The notes beneath the pieces are model-generated. The model saw only the letters and a program-made list of their open reading frames with translations. It searched no databases and was not told where the DNA came from. This document shows, piece by piece, positions 25,098-35,482 of a DNA stretch of 64,000 nt; position 1 is the stretch's first letter; each line of letters opens with the position of its first letter. Source of the DNA: Amaurobius ferox (lineage: Eukaryota > Arthropoda > Arachnida > Araneae > Amaurobiidae). Location: positions 54,975,569 to 55,039,568 of the forward strand of contig OX578146.1 of assembly GCA_951213105.1 (NCBI GenBank), given 5' to 3'. Position numbers and translations under genes: made by a program.

Positions 25098-26486
25098 CAC
25101 TGCTCACAACTGAAATAGCAACACCATGAAGAAATTGATGTATCTTTATGAAATTTACAGAATATAATTGAAATATGGAGATGGGCAAATGATCAAAAAA
25201 TCATACCTGAGAAATGAGAGCATGGATGACATTATATCAATATGGAATAGGCCCACCCGAGCAGCTATGCAGGATTGAATACGACGAGGCATCCCGTCAA
25301 TGAGATGGTCAATGGTGTTCTGAGGGGTGGCATTCCACACAGCATACAATTGGGCTTGTAACTGAACATGATTTGCTGGAATTGGGAGTGCTCTTAATCG
25401 GCGACCCATGATGTCCCAGATATGCTCAATTGGCGACAAATTCGGAGAGATACTGGCTAAGGCAGGATTACAAAATTTTGTAGACTATTCATAGATACCC
25501 GTGCAGTATGTGGCCTGGCATTATCCTGCTGAAAAAGCAGTAAAGGCGTGGATGACATATAAAGCTCTACCACAGGTCTCACAATTTGAGAGGCATGTCG
25601 TTGTGTCATGATACTTCCAGAAACGTGGGCCACAGGTGTTCGTCCATCAAATGTTATACCATCCCAAACCATGGTACGACTTAGGGGGCTGTATGCCGAC
25701 TGATAAAAAAAGCTTCCTAGTGGCGTTGTTGAAAGCTCCGTCAAACGCGAGTACAGCCATCTGGCATGACAAAACAGAATCGTGATTCATCTGTGAACAG
25801 AATGTTTTGCTATTCTGCCGACCATTTGCGTCTCATTTGGCACCACTGGAGGCGACGTAATAGGTGAAGATGCTGAAACGGTAGGATTCGTAAAGATCAT
25901 CTAACTCGGAGTCCAGAGTTATGCAAACGGTTTTAAATTGTTTGCGTCGAAACCACGCCACCTGTAGTGTGGGGTAAATGTCGTTGTAATAAGGTTGCTC
26001 TGGTAAATGGTTCCCACGCAACGCTTCTCAGAAACATATGATCTTCACGTGGTGTGGTACACCTGGAAGCTCCACTACCTGATCTTCGTGTAGTTTCGTT
26101 GTCTCTCCCGAACCGTAACACACACCGTTGAACTGTGCTCACATCACGACCCAATAGTTCAGCGATCCAGCAAAGGCCCACTTCACCCTCAAATAAAACA
26201 ATGATTTCTTACCGTTCCGTTGACGATAACTGAATGCATGCGGTACGTCAACGTACTTTTGGCATACTGTGGTGATTTTTACAACCTGAAACCACTGACG
26301 CTACAATTTAGCTGTGGTATCGCTCCTCCTTGACCTGACGCTTTTATGCTTCTCGGCAAGGTGTTACGTCACTATGAGTAACGAATCTGTGATCATTTGC
26401 ATATTTCTCCTTGCTGTTTCCACTGTCTGATTTACATAAAGCTACCCCTACAACTTTAGGGGTTGCGATTTCAGTTGTGAGCAATG
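25098..26486 (-). mobile_element. Tc1-like transposon B, full length
   Basis: Terminal inverted repeats CACTGCTCACAACTGAAAT and CATTGCTCACAACTGAAAT (the latter read inward from 26486) mark a 1,389-bp element, the normal Tc1 size. TA lies directly outside the left end (25096-25097); on the right a TA is found 2-4 bases out, so that side has changed slightly. It sits inside the tandem repeat array. The transposase is on the minus strand and broken. Confidence 0.9.
25155..26265 (-). pseudogene. Tc1-like transposase, broken, catalytic triad present
   Basis: A start ATG is at 26263-26265 (MPKVR), followed at once by a stop codon. Further in, VGLCWIAELLGRDVSTVQR and VLRFGRD form the helix-turn-helix region. 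LFTDESRFCF near 25790 holds the first catalytic Asp, LLFQQDNARPHTARV near 25500 the second, and MSPIEHIWDIMGRRLRALP at 25380-25439 the final Glu. TMVWDGITFDGRTP lies between. All three catalytic residues remain, but at least one early stop and several frameshifts split the frame. The family is distinct from Tc1-like elements A and C of this window. Confidence 0.88.
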
Positions 26487-26640
26487 CATATAAAATAACA
26501 CATTATACCATGCTTGTTAGAAAAGTAATATGTTGTATTTTACATGCCGGAAAAATAGCTGATTAAAAAATATTGCATTCTACTTTACCTGCCAATTTCC
26601 ATTACATGGCAGAATGATTTAGATCATTTTGAAAAGTAAA
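26487..26640. repeat. Continuation of the degenerate tandem repeat
   Basis: Units of the 24546-25097 type resume directly beyond the right end of Tc1-like element B and fade out by about 26640. Confidence 0.6.
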
Positions 26641-26734
26641 TATCAATATAATCATGTCTTACAATAAATAATGTTAACACACATAAAAAATGCTAGAATA
26701 AAGTAAATTCACAGAGGCATATGGTGTTCTAAAG

Positions 26735-26940
26735 TGCGTACATTATCCATTACATATATTATCCATAAAATGTGTACATTATCCATTGCATAATAAATAT
26801 ATTATCCATAAAATGTGTACATTATCCATTGCATAATAAATATAGTATCCATAAAATGTGTACATTATCCATTGCATAATAAAATGTGTACATTATCTAT
26901 TACATACATTATCCATAAAATGTGTACATTTTCCATTTAA
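26735..26940. repeat. Tandem repeat, unit about 60 bp (GTGTACATTATCCATTGCAT)
   Basis: The phrase ATAAAATGTGTACATTATCC recurs four to five times with TGCATAATAAAT spacers. Confidence 0.85.
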
Positions 26941-27719
26941 ACATTAATGAAATAAAGTGTATTCTAAATTTTTAGGACTCATATACTAGCAGGACTAGTA
27001 AAGTAATTAAAATTATATGTAAGTGAAACGTGTGCTATTTGTTTGTAATTAAAAATGAACTAAACTATAAAATTACTTTTGGCTGTTCCATTTGATGAAA
27101 TTTTAAAGTTTTTCTGCAGTTTTCCATTTAAAAGGCAGCATTTAAATGTGCGCCCGAAATGAAAAAAAAAATAAATCCACGTTTAAACGCTAAAAACAAT
27201 TTTAAAAGAGGAATTTAAACGTCAGGAAAATGTCCCGAGAAAAAAAGATATACTAATGAAATTTTGAACTGTAATGACTTACTTTTATTTAACTTTGGAA
27301 TTATAACGAACTTTTTAAACTGCCACTTTTGATTTAAAGTAAATTGTTGAAACTCTTGGACTCTTCTTTTTTACTTGTTAATGATATTTAAATTCCTATT
27401 TTAAAAAGGCTGGAGAATAAATGGTTAAGTAATGGAAGTTAGCTAAGCAGCAAAGTGGCTTTTTATAAATGTTGCAAAATAGTCTCTCGTTATCATGCAT
27501 GTAACTTCTAAGCAGTGTTTATGTTACATTCCATTTTTTTTTCAGTATGAGTGGCATTTTTACTTTATGATACGTAGTACTGAAAAATTATTTCCACGAA
27601 AATTTTCGATTTCGATGTCAATTGATGTTTAAGACCTACTGAACACATTTCGACTATCTTTGGAATGATATACAATGTATGTCTGTTTATCTATCAAACA
27701 GTGAGAGGAAAATCTGAAT
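26941..27719. other. No recognised feature
   Basis: AT-rich spacer with no coding region or repeat match seen. Confidence 0.45.
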
Positions 27720-27976
27720 TCCAGGGTTGGCTAGAGCGAGAGAGAGCAGGAGCCACGAGGGCTGTCGGTTAGAGGACGCGCGACGCTTAGAGGACGCCCG
27801 ACGCTAAGAGGACGCCCGACGCTTAGAGGACGCTCACGAAGGGAGCGTTGGTGAACGGCAGCGAACAAGTGGTGTAGTGTACCTCAACGGAGTGTAGCAT
27901 GTAGCCCAGAGTTAGACTCAGCGTGCGCCAACGAGTCGGGGACTCACGAAGGAAGTCACTTACAGAGATGGCGAAC
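27720..27976 (+). other. GC-richer segment with 18-bp repeats, unclassified
   Basis: Markedly more GC-rich than the flanks. It includes about four copies of an 18-bp unit (AGAGGACGCCCGACGCTT) at 27771-27832. The 5S-headed SINE inserted at its right edge, and an AATAAA occurs beyond the SINE at about 28410. It could be part of a long terminal repeat or an untranslated exon; I cannot decide. Confidence 0.35.
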
Positions 27977-28362
27977 TGCCAACGGTCCTACCGTGCTGAA
28001 AGCACCGGTTCTCGTTAGATCACCGAAGTCAAGCAGCATCGGGGGCGGTTAGTACTTGGATGGGTGACCACCTGGGAACACCGCGTGCTGTTGGCACATT
28101 TCGGGCGCAGTAGCCCAGTGGTTTGCGTGCTGGATTTGCACGCTGCCACAACTGCCGCCGTGTTCATGCGGAGTACGATCACGTTAAACATGTGGGTCCG
28201 TAAGTCCTTCCGAGAGGTTGGTGGTAGGGGAAGGAGGGTACGGTCCCTGTGGATGCCTTACCCACTGGGTTCCGGTCTAAATTGGGTGGCACTTCCCGAC
28301 CGTTCAAACAGTAACCTTACACCTTTCTGGTAGGTCGGACGGTCTGGGTCTCAACAGCAACA
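27977..28362 (+). mobile_element. 5S rRNA-headed SINE, copy 1
   Basis: Order: a 5S rRNA-derived head (27978-28095); a short tRNA-like remnant with an A-box-like GTAGCCCAGTGGTTTGCGTG but no B box; a conserved body (GGAGTACGATCACGTTAAAC, TCCGAGAGGTTGGTGGTAGG, ACTGGGTTCCGGTCTAAAT); and a tail motif GGTCGGACGGTCTGGGTCTC followed by CAACAGCAACAAC. A 15-base target duplication with one mismatch flanks it (ACAGAGATGGCGAAC at 27962-27976, ACAGAGATGGCAAAC at 28363-28377). It is transcribed, if at all, by RNA polymerase III from the 5S internal promoter. It depends on a LINE in trans, which is not identifiable here. The open frame at 28064-28333 is not a gene. Confidence 0.95.
27978..28095 (+). rRNA. 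5S rRNA-derived sequence (head of the SINE)
   Basis: 118 bases alignable by eye to 5S rRNA along its full length: GCCAACG start, ACCGGTTCTCGT, GATCACCGAAGTCAAGCAGC (box A region), GGGCGGTTAGTACTTGG, ATGGGTGACCACCTGGGAA (box C) and the closing TGTTGGC that pairs with the start. The internal promoter boxes look intact. Because target duplications enclose it together with a SINE body, it is a retroposed head and not a ribosomal gene. Confidence 0.93.
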
Positions 28363-28377
28363 ACAGAGATGGCAAAC

Positions 28378-29415
28378 GTCAATTAGCAGGATGCAAAGCC
28401 CCTTAGTCTGAATAAATTAAAATTCATAATCTCAGAATTGAATTTACAACAATAAAACTACGCATTAATAGTTTAAATTGTATCGCAATCCTTCTTAGAC
28501 ATTTTTGTCCTCATTTTTAAGAGCTGTTTTTCCAAAATTTTGTTGATTGGATAAAAAAACCTTGATTTTCGTATGAGAAAATGTAGCTGGAACGTCTATC
28601 ACCACCACATGGAACGTCTATCACCACCACATGTCGTATGTCTATCACCACCACATATCAAATTGTGAGGAAAATAGGTGGAGTCTTAGAGAAGTCATCG
28701 TAGCCCAACTAATATCAATGAAGTGAGCATAGCACGTGCAATCTTTTATCCAACCTCGTTCAGCAACGATCTCGATCTGTAAACCATTAATTTACACCAC
28801 ATATCCCACTAAAAAATATTAGTTTAGTTATGCTTTGTGCGATGCCGAGTCGCCGTCGAACAAAACATGAAAATAGACAGAAAGACAGAAACAACAAATT
28901 GAGTCCAACTCAAATGTCAGAAGTCTCATCACTTCGCTCCCTCGCTTCAATTTACTGATGTTTGGCAAAACATGTATCATGCTGCTTCAATGAATTACGA
29001 AACATTCTATTTACGATTTCTCCCACATTGCATATAACAGAAACCATAAATATGCCCGTGGATTCTGCTCTCTGCAATGTGAGCTCGTTCCTATCTTTGG
29101 CCATTTATACGCGTTCTGTGAGTATTTCATTTAAAGTGAAATATTTTTTTAAATAAACTGTCAGATTTTTTAAATTAAAAGTCTCTTAATAAACGAAAAC
29201 CGTGAATTTCAGAGCTGCTATTCTTACTGGAAAGTGAATTTATAACTACTTGAATAATGTTGAAAGAATAAACTAGGTTTTTAATTAAAATGGATTTTTC
29301 TGGCTAAAATGTACAAATCCCTAAAATTATATCTAAAAATTGAAATTTTTGTTTATAGCTACAAAAGGTAATTTATAAGATATATCATTCGGTTTCTAAG
29401 GTAAACAAAAAAAGA
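28378..29415. other. No gene recognised; short triplicated motif
   Basis: At 28592-28662 a unit of about 22 bp (GGAACGTCTATCACCACCACAT) occurs three times, the last with TCGTATGTC in place of GGAACGTC. The remainder is AT-rich without recognisable content. Confidence 0.5.
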
Positions 29416-30555
29416 TCAATCTTGTATAAAGCAATGATTATGAAACACTTTCCAACAGCAGTGCAATTTTATTTAAACATCTCTAAAATGCGATATATTC
29501 AGCGGTAATAATTTTAAAAATATCACAATATTACAATAATAATTATATTTAAAAACATAAAGCTTCATCGAAAAAATGAACTTTATTCGAATGATGAAAT
29601 ATAAATCGCTTGGCTCTCTATGTAAAAATCAATAAATATTCCATTCATACACTTATATTTCAGTCCTTTCATTCACTACAATATTATAATAATTTATTTT
29701 ACTTTGAAACTTAAAACCATGGAGGTGAAAGTACTTTAACTCTATGCTTAAAACTTCATCCAAAAAGTCTGCTATAAAATATTTTTTGCTTCTCTGTGTA
29801 AAATCAATGAATATTTCATTCCTATCAGATTTCACACTCAATTAGAGCTGCATAATTTTTTGTTAAAGGAATTCAGCAATTCTTATACAACTCATCCTAC
29901 ATCCTTATATGTGTTTACATTCTCCATTAGTGAAAATTAGGCTTCGTTGTAGAAATAATCAAAATTTGATGATCATTTAAACTCAAATATATCGTAATTG
30001 CGTTGTTTCAGAATGTAGATGCACAGAAATGAAGCAAATATAAAGCTGTTTTAGGACGCATGCAACAGTAAATATAAACTAAAAAGAACTTTAAAAATCA
30101 GGATTTTGACACAAGATGGAAGCCATATTTTATTTTGAAGTGGATCACTTGATTTCTTCATATAATATAGGTGTAATTATTATTTTTATTTTTATTTTAA
30201 AACTACCCAATATATTTTGCGGAATTTTTTTTTATATTTTTTATTGGATAATTCGAATATTTTCTAAAACTTTCGAAGCAATTTGTGAATTTTAAATTCA
30301 CTTAAAAAATGTTTGAAAAATGAGGTCTCACAGGATTCAATGTATTTCATTTCTTCAACCAGGGTTCAATCCAAAACTAATCGGGTGATATTATTCATTT
30401 ATATTCCCGTAGGTCCCACAGATAGTCCAAACAACATACTAAAATTTCATTTTGATAAAGTTATTTTTACGTCAGTTATCATGCGAACTGACAGACAGAC
30501 AGACAGACAGAATGAACAAAGTCATAAACACTTTTCATCTGTGTTGTAAAGTGTT
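29416..30555 (+). mobile_element. F3 non-autonomous element, copy d (complete)
   Basis: 5' end TCAATCTTGTATAAAGCAATGATT, then AAACACTTTCCAAC. 3' end with (CAGA)n at 30491-30511 and hairpin ACACTTTTCATC...GTGTTGTAAAGTGT ending at 30555. One CACTTGATT-type unit instead of several. About 1.14 kb, shorter than copy c owing to internal deletions. Confidence 0.7.
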
Positions 30556-30905
30556 AAAAAGAACCTCCTTTTTTAAGACAAATGAGTCAGATCAGTCACT
30601 GAAGCATAAGTGGGGACATTTATGAATTTTTTTCTGTTAAAATTTAAAAAAAAATAACTAAATGTCACCAAATAGCCTGATTTTTAGGAGTATATCGTGG
30701 TCCATATGGGAAAATCAAATCTTTCAAAGCTATCTTTCTTCAGAGCTATCCGTGATAATTTATAAACTAATATGTTGGTTTTTTCATCGTTATAAGTACG
30801 TTCAAAATGTTCATTGTATACAGTTGCTTTGCGTTTATTTTTTCGTCCTTGTTATGCTTAGCTGTTCAGGATGACGATTATTAACGTCTTTAACTCCCGA
30901 TTAAC
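30556..30905. other. No recognised feature
   Basis: AT-rich spacer. A 70-residue open frame at 30662-30874 has no recognisable motif. Confidence 0.4.
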
Positions 30906-30918
30906 AAGACCGATTTTA

Positions 30919-31212
30919 AGGGGAATGCGACAGCTCTGTGGTTAGAGCGTAGGGATTGCATTTGGATGACCGAAGTTTGATTTCCGCCTCTGCCAAAATT
31001 GTCGCCTTATTTAAGTGGAGTACAGATACATAAAATATGTGGTTCTGTAAGGTTAAATGTGTGATTCCGAGAGGTTGTTGGCAGAGGAAGATGCGTACGG
31101 TTCCTGTGAACACCTCTCCCACTGGATTCCTGCCTAAATCGGTGGCACTTCCAGGTCGTCCAAACTGATACCGTACACCTTCGGGTAGGTCGGACAGTCT
31201 GGGTCAAAAAAG
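30919..31212 (+). mobile_element. tRNA-headed SINE of the same tail family, copy 1
   Basis: The head (about 72 bases) shows CAGCTCTGTGGTTAGAGCG (A box region) and GAAGTTTGATTTCC (B box region). The body and tail match the 5S-headed SINEs: GTGGAGTACAGATACATAAA, TCCGAGAGGTTGTTGGCAGA, CCACTGGATTCCTGCCTAAA, and GGTAGGTCGGACAGTCTGGG followed by an A-rich end. It is diverged relative to the 5S copies, so it is probably older. AAGACCGATT flanks it on both sides (30906 and 31213). Confidence 0.88.
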
Positions 31213-31222
31213 AAGACCGATT

Positions 31223-31386
31223 GTATGGGGCGCAACTGCCCAGTGGTTAGCACGTGGGGATTGCAATCGGACAACCCGAGTTCGATTCCTTGTCTACTCC
31301 AAAGTTTAGGCGTGTTTACGCGGAGTACGATCACGTTAAACATGTTTGTCAGTAAGTCCCTCCGAGAGGTTGGTGATAGGGTAAGG
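31223..31386 (+). mobile_element. tRNA-headed SINE, copy 2, 5' part
   Basis: The head GGGGCGCAACTGCCCAGTGG, TTAGCACG and the B box CCCGAGTTCGATTCC are clearer than in copy 1. The body continues CGGAGTACGATCACGTTAAA and TCCGAGAGGTTGGTGATAGG. It is cut at 31386 by a hAT element and resumes at 36287. Confidence 0.9.
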
Positions 31387-31628
31387 CAGGCCATTTTTTA
31401 AGTATGTAGTTTGTGGTCAAATGGCCACGCAGTGGTCTATTTTGACCCCCCAGAGATGAAAGTTTGGCCCCATAGCCAAAAAATGTCGGATTTCACCGAA
31501 GAAGTGAAAATTGAATAATTAGAGGTATATTTAATAATTTATTTTTCAAAAATGCAATTACAGTTACAGTATTAAAAAGGGTTTAAGTTTGCAAAGAAAG
31601 ATACAAAAATATAAAATGAGAAAAAAGT

Positions 31629-33870
31629 TTACAAATTTTCTTTCTTTCTGAAGAATTTTTTAACGAAATCTCTATTTGAGAAAATAGGTAGTTCCGATTC
31701 GCGGTAACGACGGTCTTTTTTCATTAAAAATTCAGCAACCGCCGGTCGAGGGTCGTAGTGTGCCGTTCCTATACCATTTAATGCCACGAACATTCTGGAA
31801 TTCATCGTCTCATCAGATGTGGACGCTCTATGACTGGACTTTAGCTGATTATAATGAGAAATTACTTTCTCAACAGTCATCGAGTGAGGCGATAGAATCA
31901 TGAGTGAGCACAACAGCTTTTGCAAGATTCCAGTCGTTACAGGAATTAGTTTTCGCAATCTGTGTGACATTTTTACTCCTGTATCTGAAATATCGAGGTC
32001 TTCGACTTCCTGAATAAGTGGCCAACAATCGCAAACATTCGTTGAAAACTCCGATACTTTATCATCTCCACCAAAAATGGTTTCAATCAATACTCGACCA
32101 GTATCTATCATTTCTTTTGGTGTGTTGGCATTTAAAAATGAAGAAAACTGTTTTATAATATTGCTGTCTTCGATGTTCAATCTTTCTTCTAGAAAGTTTA
32201 TGAATGACATTACAACTTCTTTCCTGACTGCCAACCATTCGCGAACACCAGTTGTAACGTACAAATTACCAATTTTTCGCCTTTTTCTTGGCTTTGGCTC
32301 ATCATCTTCCTGCTCTTCATTACTTGCATTAGATTTCAGCAGCTGTTCTTCGTGACCACCTGGATAGGGGTTGTCCACCATAAGCCTCAATTTTCGTACC
32401 GCATTATTTTTCAAAGTTATTACATCTGGCAAGATCAGGTTACTCTTTTGCAGATTCTCCTGAAGTGTTTGTAGTACGGAAGTTATGTCAGCCATCAAAA
32501 CCGTTTGCTTCAGTTGGAGAGAAATCTCATCATCCCAAGTATTGAGCATTCCTGTAGTTGTACTTTGTTCACGTCGCATAGAAGGGTCCCGGTCGGATAT
32601 CAGTTCTTTCCAAAAGCAAATACACTCAGGAAGGTTATGTAGCACTACAATAATGAGATTATGAACATGTTCAGCAAATCGTACTTCAAAATGAGCTGGG
32701 AATGAACGATGGTGTAGAAAAATTTGTTGCATTCTCTTCAGTTTTGAGGGAAAAGTTCGGAAATATTTCGAAGTCCCTGTTAAATTACTCATCCACATTT
32801 TTAGTTCAGGTACTAAATCTAGAGCAGATTCCATTGCTAGGTCAGATCGATGACAATAACACCAGTCAGCAGTTTATGTCCCAAGTAATTTTCGAGCAAT
32901 TTCCAAAGACCACCGTCGCATCCAGTATTAGCAGCTTCGCCATCAGTTGTGACACCCACTAATAATTCCGTTGGAACGAAAGAATCCTGACAAGTCTTGA
33001 CAGTTGCATCGAGTAATCCTTTGGCCCCTTTTGATTCTGGTTGATTGACTCCAATGAAACGTCTTTTAATTACGGTTGGTTCATCTTCAGTAACATACTT
33101 TGCAACAACGTACTTCATGTCTTTATTACTACGGTCCACACTTCCATCAATCTGTAGAGATATACAAAGAGCCGATTTAAACTCTTCACCAAGCTTCTTT
33201 CTCTCTAGATCTCCAATAATATGTAGCATTTCAGCATAAACGACGTCATCCCTGTAATGGAGTGCAGAACCTTGAGGCTGAAACTCATCCAGCTGAATTT
33301 CCCAGTCATTTGAATCATTCAATTGGGATTGTATTGATTTAGTACGCAAAACTGCTAATGAACGAGCTGGCCAAGTGCGAGCAGTAGGTGTTTCGAGCAA
33401 GGAATCATTGTAAACGTCGATACATAAGGCAATTAAATCATTTACAACCAATGCTCTGTGCTTTTTCAAAGTTTTAACCCAGGGATGTTTGTCGGATTGC
33501 TGCTTCCATAATTCTGCAGCTTTCTTCGCATTTACAGCAGTTTTATGTACGTCCGAATCAATATGGTCAATAATCCGCTGTAGTGTTTCAACACCGTCTG
33601 CTCGAACTCCTGACGCAAGAGGAACAACTCCATTTCTGGCTACCCTGGAAGCTGCGTGGTTGAATTCTTTACAGATTGTGCAGCAAACAAAATTACGATT
33701 TCTATTATTTTGAACCTGAACCATTTTCTTCAAAAAGGTGTAGGACTTCAGCAACCATTGTAAATCTAACTTCCTTCCATGATATAGGCTTGTGCCAGAG
33801 CTACCAGCAACTGACTTACAGGGCTTCGGAGTAGATTTTGATGTTGATGCTTCTGTAGACCTAACGTTTC
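31629..33870 (-). CDS. hAT-family transposase, large 3' exon (C17orf113/ZNF862-like), one frameshift
   Basis: About 745 codons. The exon begins at 33870 after a polypyrimidine tract and AG (TTTTTTTTCTCTCTCAATAG). Early residues include SSGTSLYHGRKLDLQWLLKS, then a CCTICKEFNHA...HIDSDVHKTAV zinc-finger-like C2-H-H segment (TTF/BED type). The core has CISLQIDGSVDRSN and ELLVGVTTDGEAANTGCDGG, matching the first and second acidic blocks of hAT-derived proteins. The C-terminal part ends with EKVISHYNQLKSSHRASTSD, TMNSRMFVALNG, the dimerisation region of hAT enzymes. One frame change near 32850-32890 separates the two long open segments (32837 onwards and 31629-32834); otherwise the frame is clean. 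It could be a young transposon copy or carry a sequencing error. Confidence 0.85.
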
Positions 33871-34012
33871 CTATTGAGAGAGAAAAAAAATCGACTTAGA
33901 TTTTGTTTTTCTTTTAGGCCTTTAGCCTATACATAATTTAAATTCTTATCTTGATTTTTTATAATGTGCAGTAGACTAGACTATGAAACCCAACAAATCT
34001 TATTATACGTAC

Positions 34013-34154
34013 CAGAAATTTCTTCATTGCTCGTGGGAGGTCTACTTTCATTGGATTCAGTCTTAGAGAGGTCAGCAGTCTTTTGCTTGGTCATAGGCAC
34101 AGGGCCCACAGGCCTACTTTCATTGGATTCACGTTCAGGTGTTTTTTCATTTAT
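34013..34154 (-). CDS. Upstream exon of the hAT transposase
   Basis: A 142-bp exon inferred from an AG acceptor (TTTTAATGCAATGCAG) just upstream of 34154 and a GTACGT donor at 34012. It joins in phase to the next exon across a 142-bp intron (33871-34012): the last codon is split G|GA. The reading contains a repeated phrase, SNESRP, twice (ESNESRPVGPVP and ESNESRPPTSN), so the segment is an internal tandem duplication in a low-complexity linker. No in-frame start Met is visible, so a further 5' exon is expected. Confidence 0.65.
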
Positions 34155-34319
34155 CTGCATTGCATTAAAATAATAATAAATCAGTACATATCCCCCTCAA
34201 AAAATAGTCATTTTACAAAACATTCCTCCCCCTCCCCACACAAAACTGAAAAATATACTATATCTGGATATGCCACTGTGTTGGACTGGACTTATATCAA
34301 CAAGAATAAACAAGAAAGA

Positions 34320-35192
34320 CCAATCATGCTTAAAGCATTGATTATGAAACACTTTCCAACTTCAATGCAATTTTATTTAAACATCTCTAAAATGCAATAC
34401 ATTCCTCGGTAATATTTTAAAACTTATCACAATACTATATTAATTTATTATATTTGAAAACTTAAACCTTTATCGAAAAAAATGAACTTCATTCAAATAA
34501 CGGCATTGAAATATAAATTGCCTGGTTTAAACATCTCTAAAATGCAATACATTCCGCGGTAATACTTTTAAAATTATCATAATACTACGATAATTTATTA
34601 TATTTGAAAACATCATCGAAAACAACTGAAATTCATTCAAATGACATCATAGAAAAAGTAACACGCCTAGCTCTCTCTATAAAAGCAGCATTTTATTCAT
34701 AAATAATTTCCCATTCATTTCATTCATCACAATCATATAATAATTCATTTTATTTAAAAATTATGACCATGGAGCTACAAGTAATTAAACTCTATACTTA
34801 AAACTTCATCGAAAAAAATCGTCCTTCTCTCTGTAAAATCAATGAATATTTCATTCATATCAGCTATGCAAACTCCATGAGCTAAGTAATTTTGCGTTAA
34901 AGAAATACAGCAATTCTTATACAACTCATTCTACATACTTTGCTGTTTACACTTTACATAAGTGAAAAATAGGCTTCGTTGCAGAAATAATCAAATTTGG
35001 ATGATGATTTAAACTCAAATATATTGTAATTACGTTGTTTCAGTATGTAGATGCACAGAATTTAAGCAAAAATAAAGCGGTTTTAGGACGGATACAACAC
35101 TCAATATAAATTAAAAAGAACTTTAAAAATCCCGATTTTGGGACAAGATGGATACCATATTTCATTTTGATGTGGGACACGTGATATGAGTC
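34320..35192 (+). mobile_element. F3 non-autonomous element, copy e (3' end lost)
   Basis: Starts with CAATCATGCTTAAAGCATTG, then AAACACTTTCCAAC, and follows copy c closely up to TTTGATGTGGGACACGTGAT, where it is replaced by an F2 5'-end fragment. It lies within the hAT element. Confidence 0.7.
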
Positions 35193-35482
35193 TGCAGGGA
35201 AAGGCATGTGCTGCCCACATCAGAATTTTTAACAATATTACAACAATGATTTATAGAAGTACGCTACCTTTGACAATCAGTCCAGCTATCAAATGAGAAC
35301 CAAATTTAAGTTTAACGTGCAAATTCAACGTCATTTAAAATACTTATGGCTGTTATTTTGTGCAGATAAACTCAAATTTTTATTGAAGAAATAAAGAGAA
35401 CGTGAATATGAGTCTGCAGAGAAAGACATGCGCTGTCCACATCAGAATTTTTAACAATATTACAACAATGATTTATAGAAGT
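35193..35482 (-). mobile_element. Two consecutive F2 5' ends
   Basis: The terminal F2 sequence (plus strand ATGAGTCTGCAGGGAAAGGC, ATGTGCTGCCCACATCAGA) occurs at 35187-35227, and in decayed form at 35409-35449. Between them is about 180 bp of the adjoining F2 core (TACCTTTGACAATCAGTCCAG, CAAATGAGAACC). Both are followed by the same ATTTTTAACAATATTACAAC stretch, so a unit of about 222 bp is duplicated. No 3' hairpin is present. Confidence 0.65.

Noticed and set aside
24546..26940. CRISPR-like or regularly spaced repeat array
   Set aside because: Units are degenerate, spacers are not unique sequences of constant size, and the genome is eukaryotic. It is a decayed tandem repeat.
27978..28095. 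A functional 5S rRNA gene
   Set aside because: Target duplications enclose the 5S part together with a 268-bp SINE body and tail, and no 5S cluster or pol III terminator follows the 5S sequence.
28064..28333. Reading frames of about 90 residues in both 5S-SINE copies (also 43504-43779)
   Set aside because: They are shared because the SINE sequence is shared. They cross the 5S/body junction and show no known protein motif.
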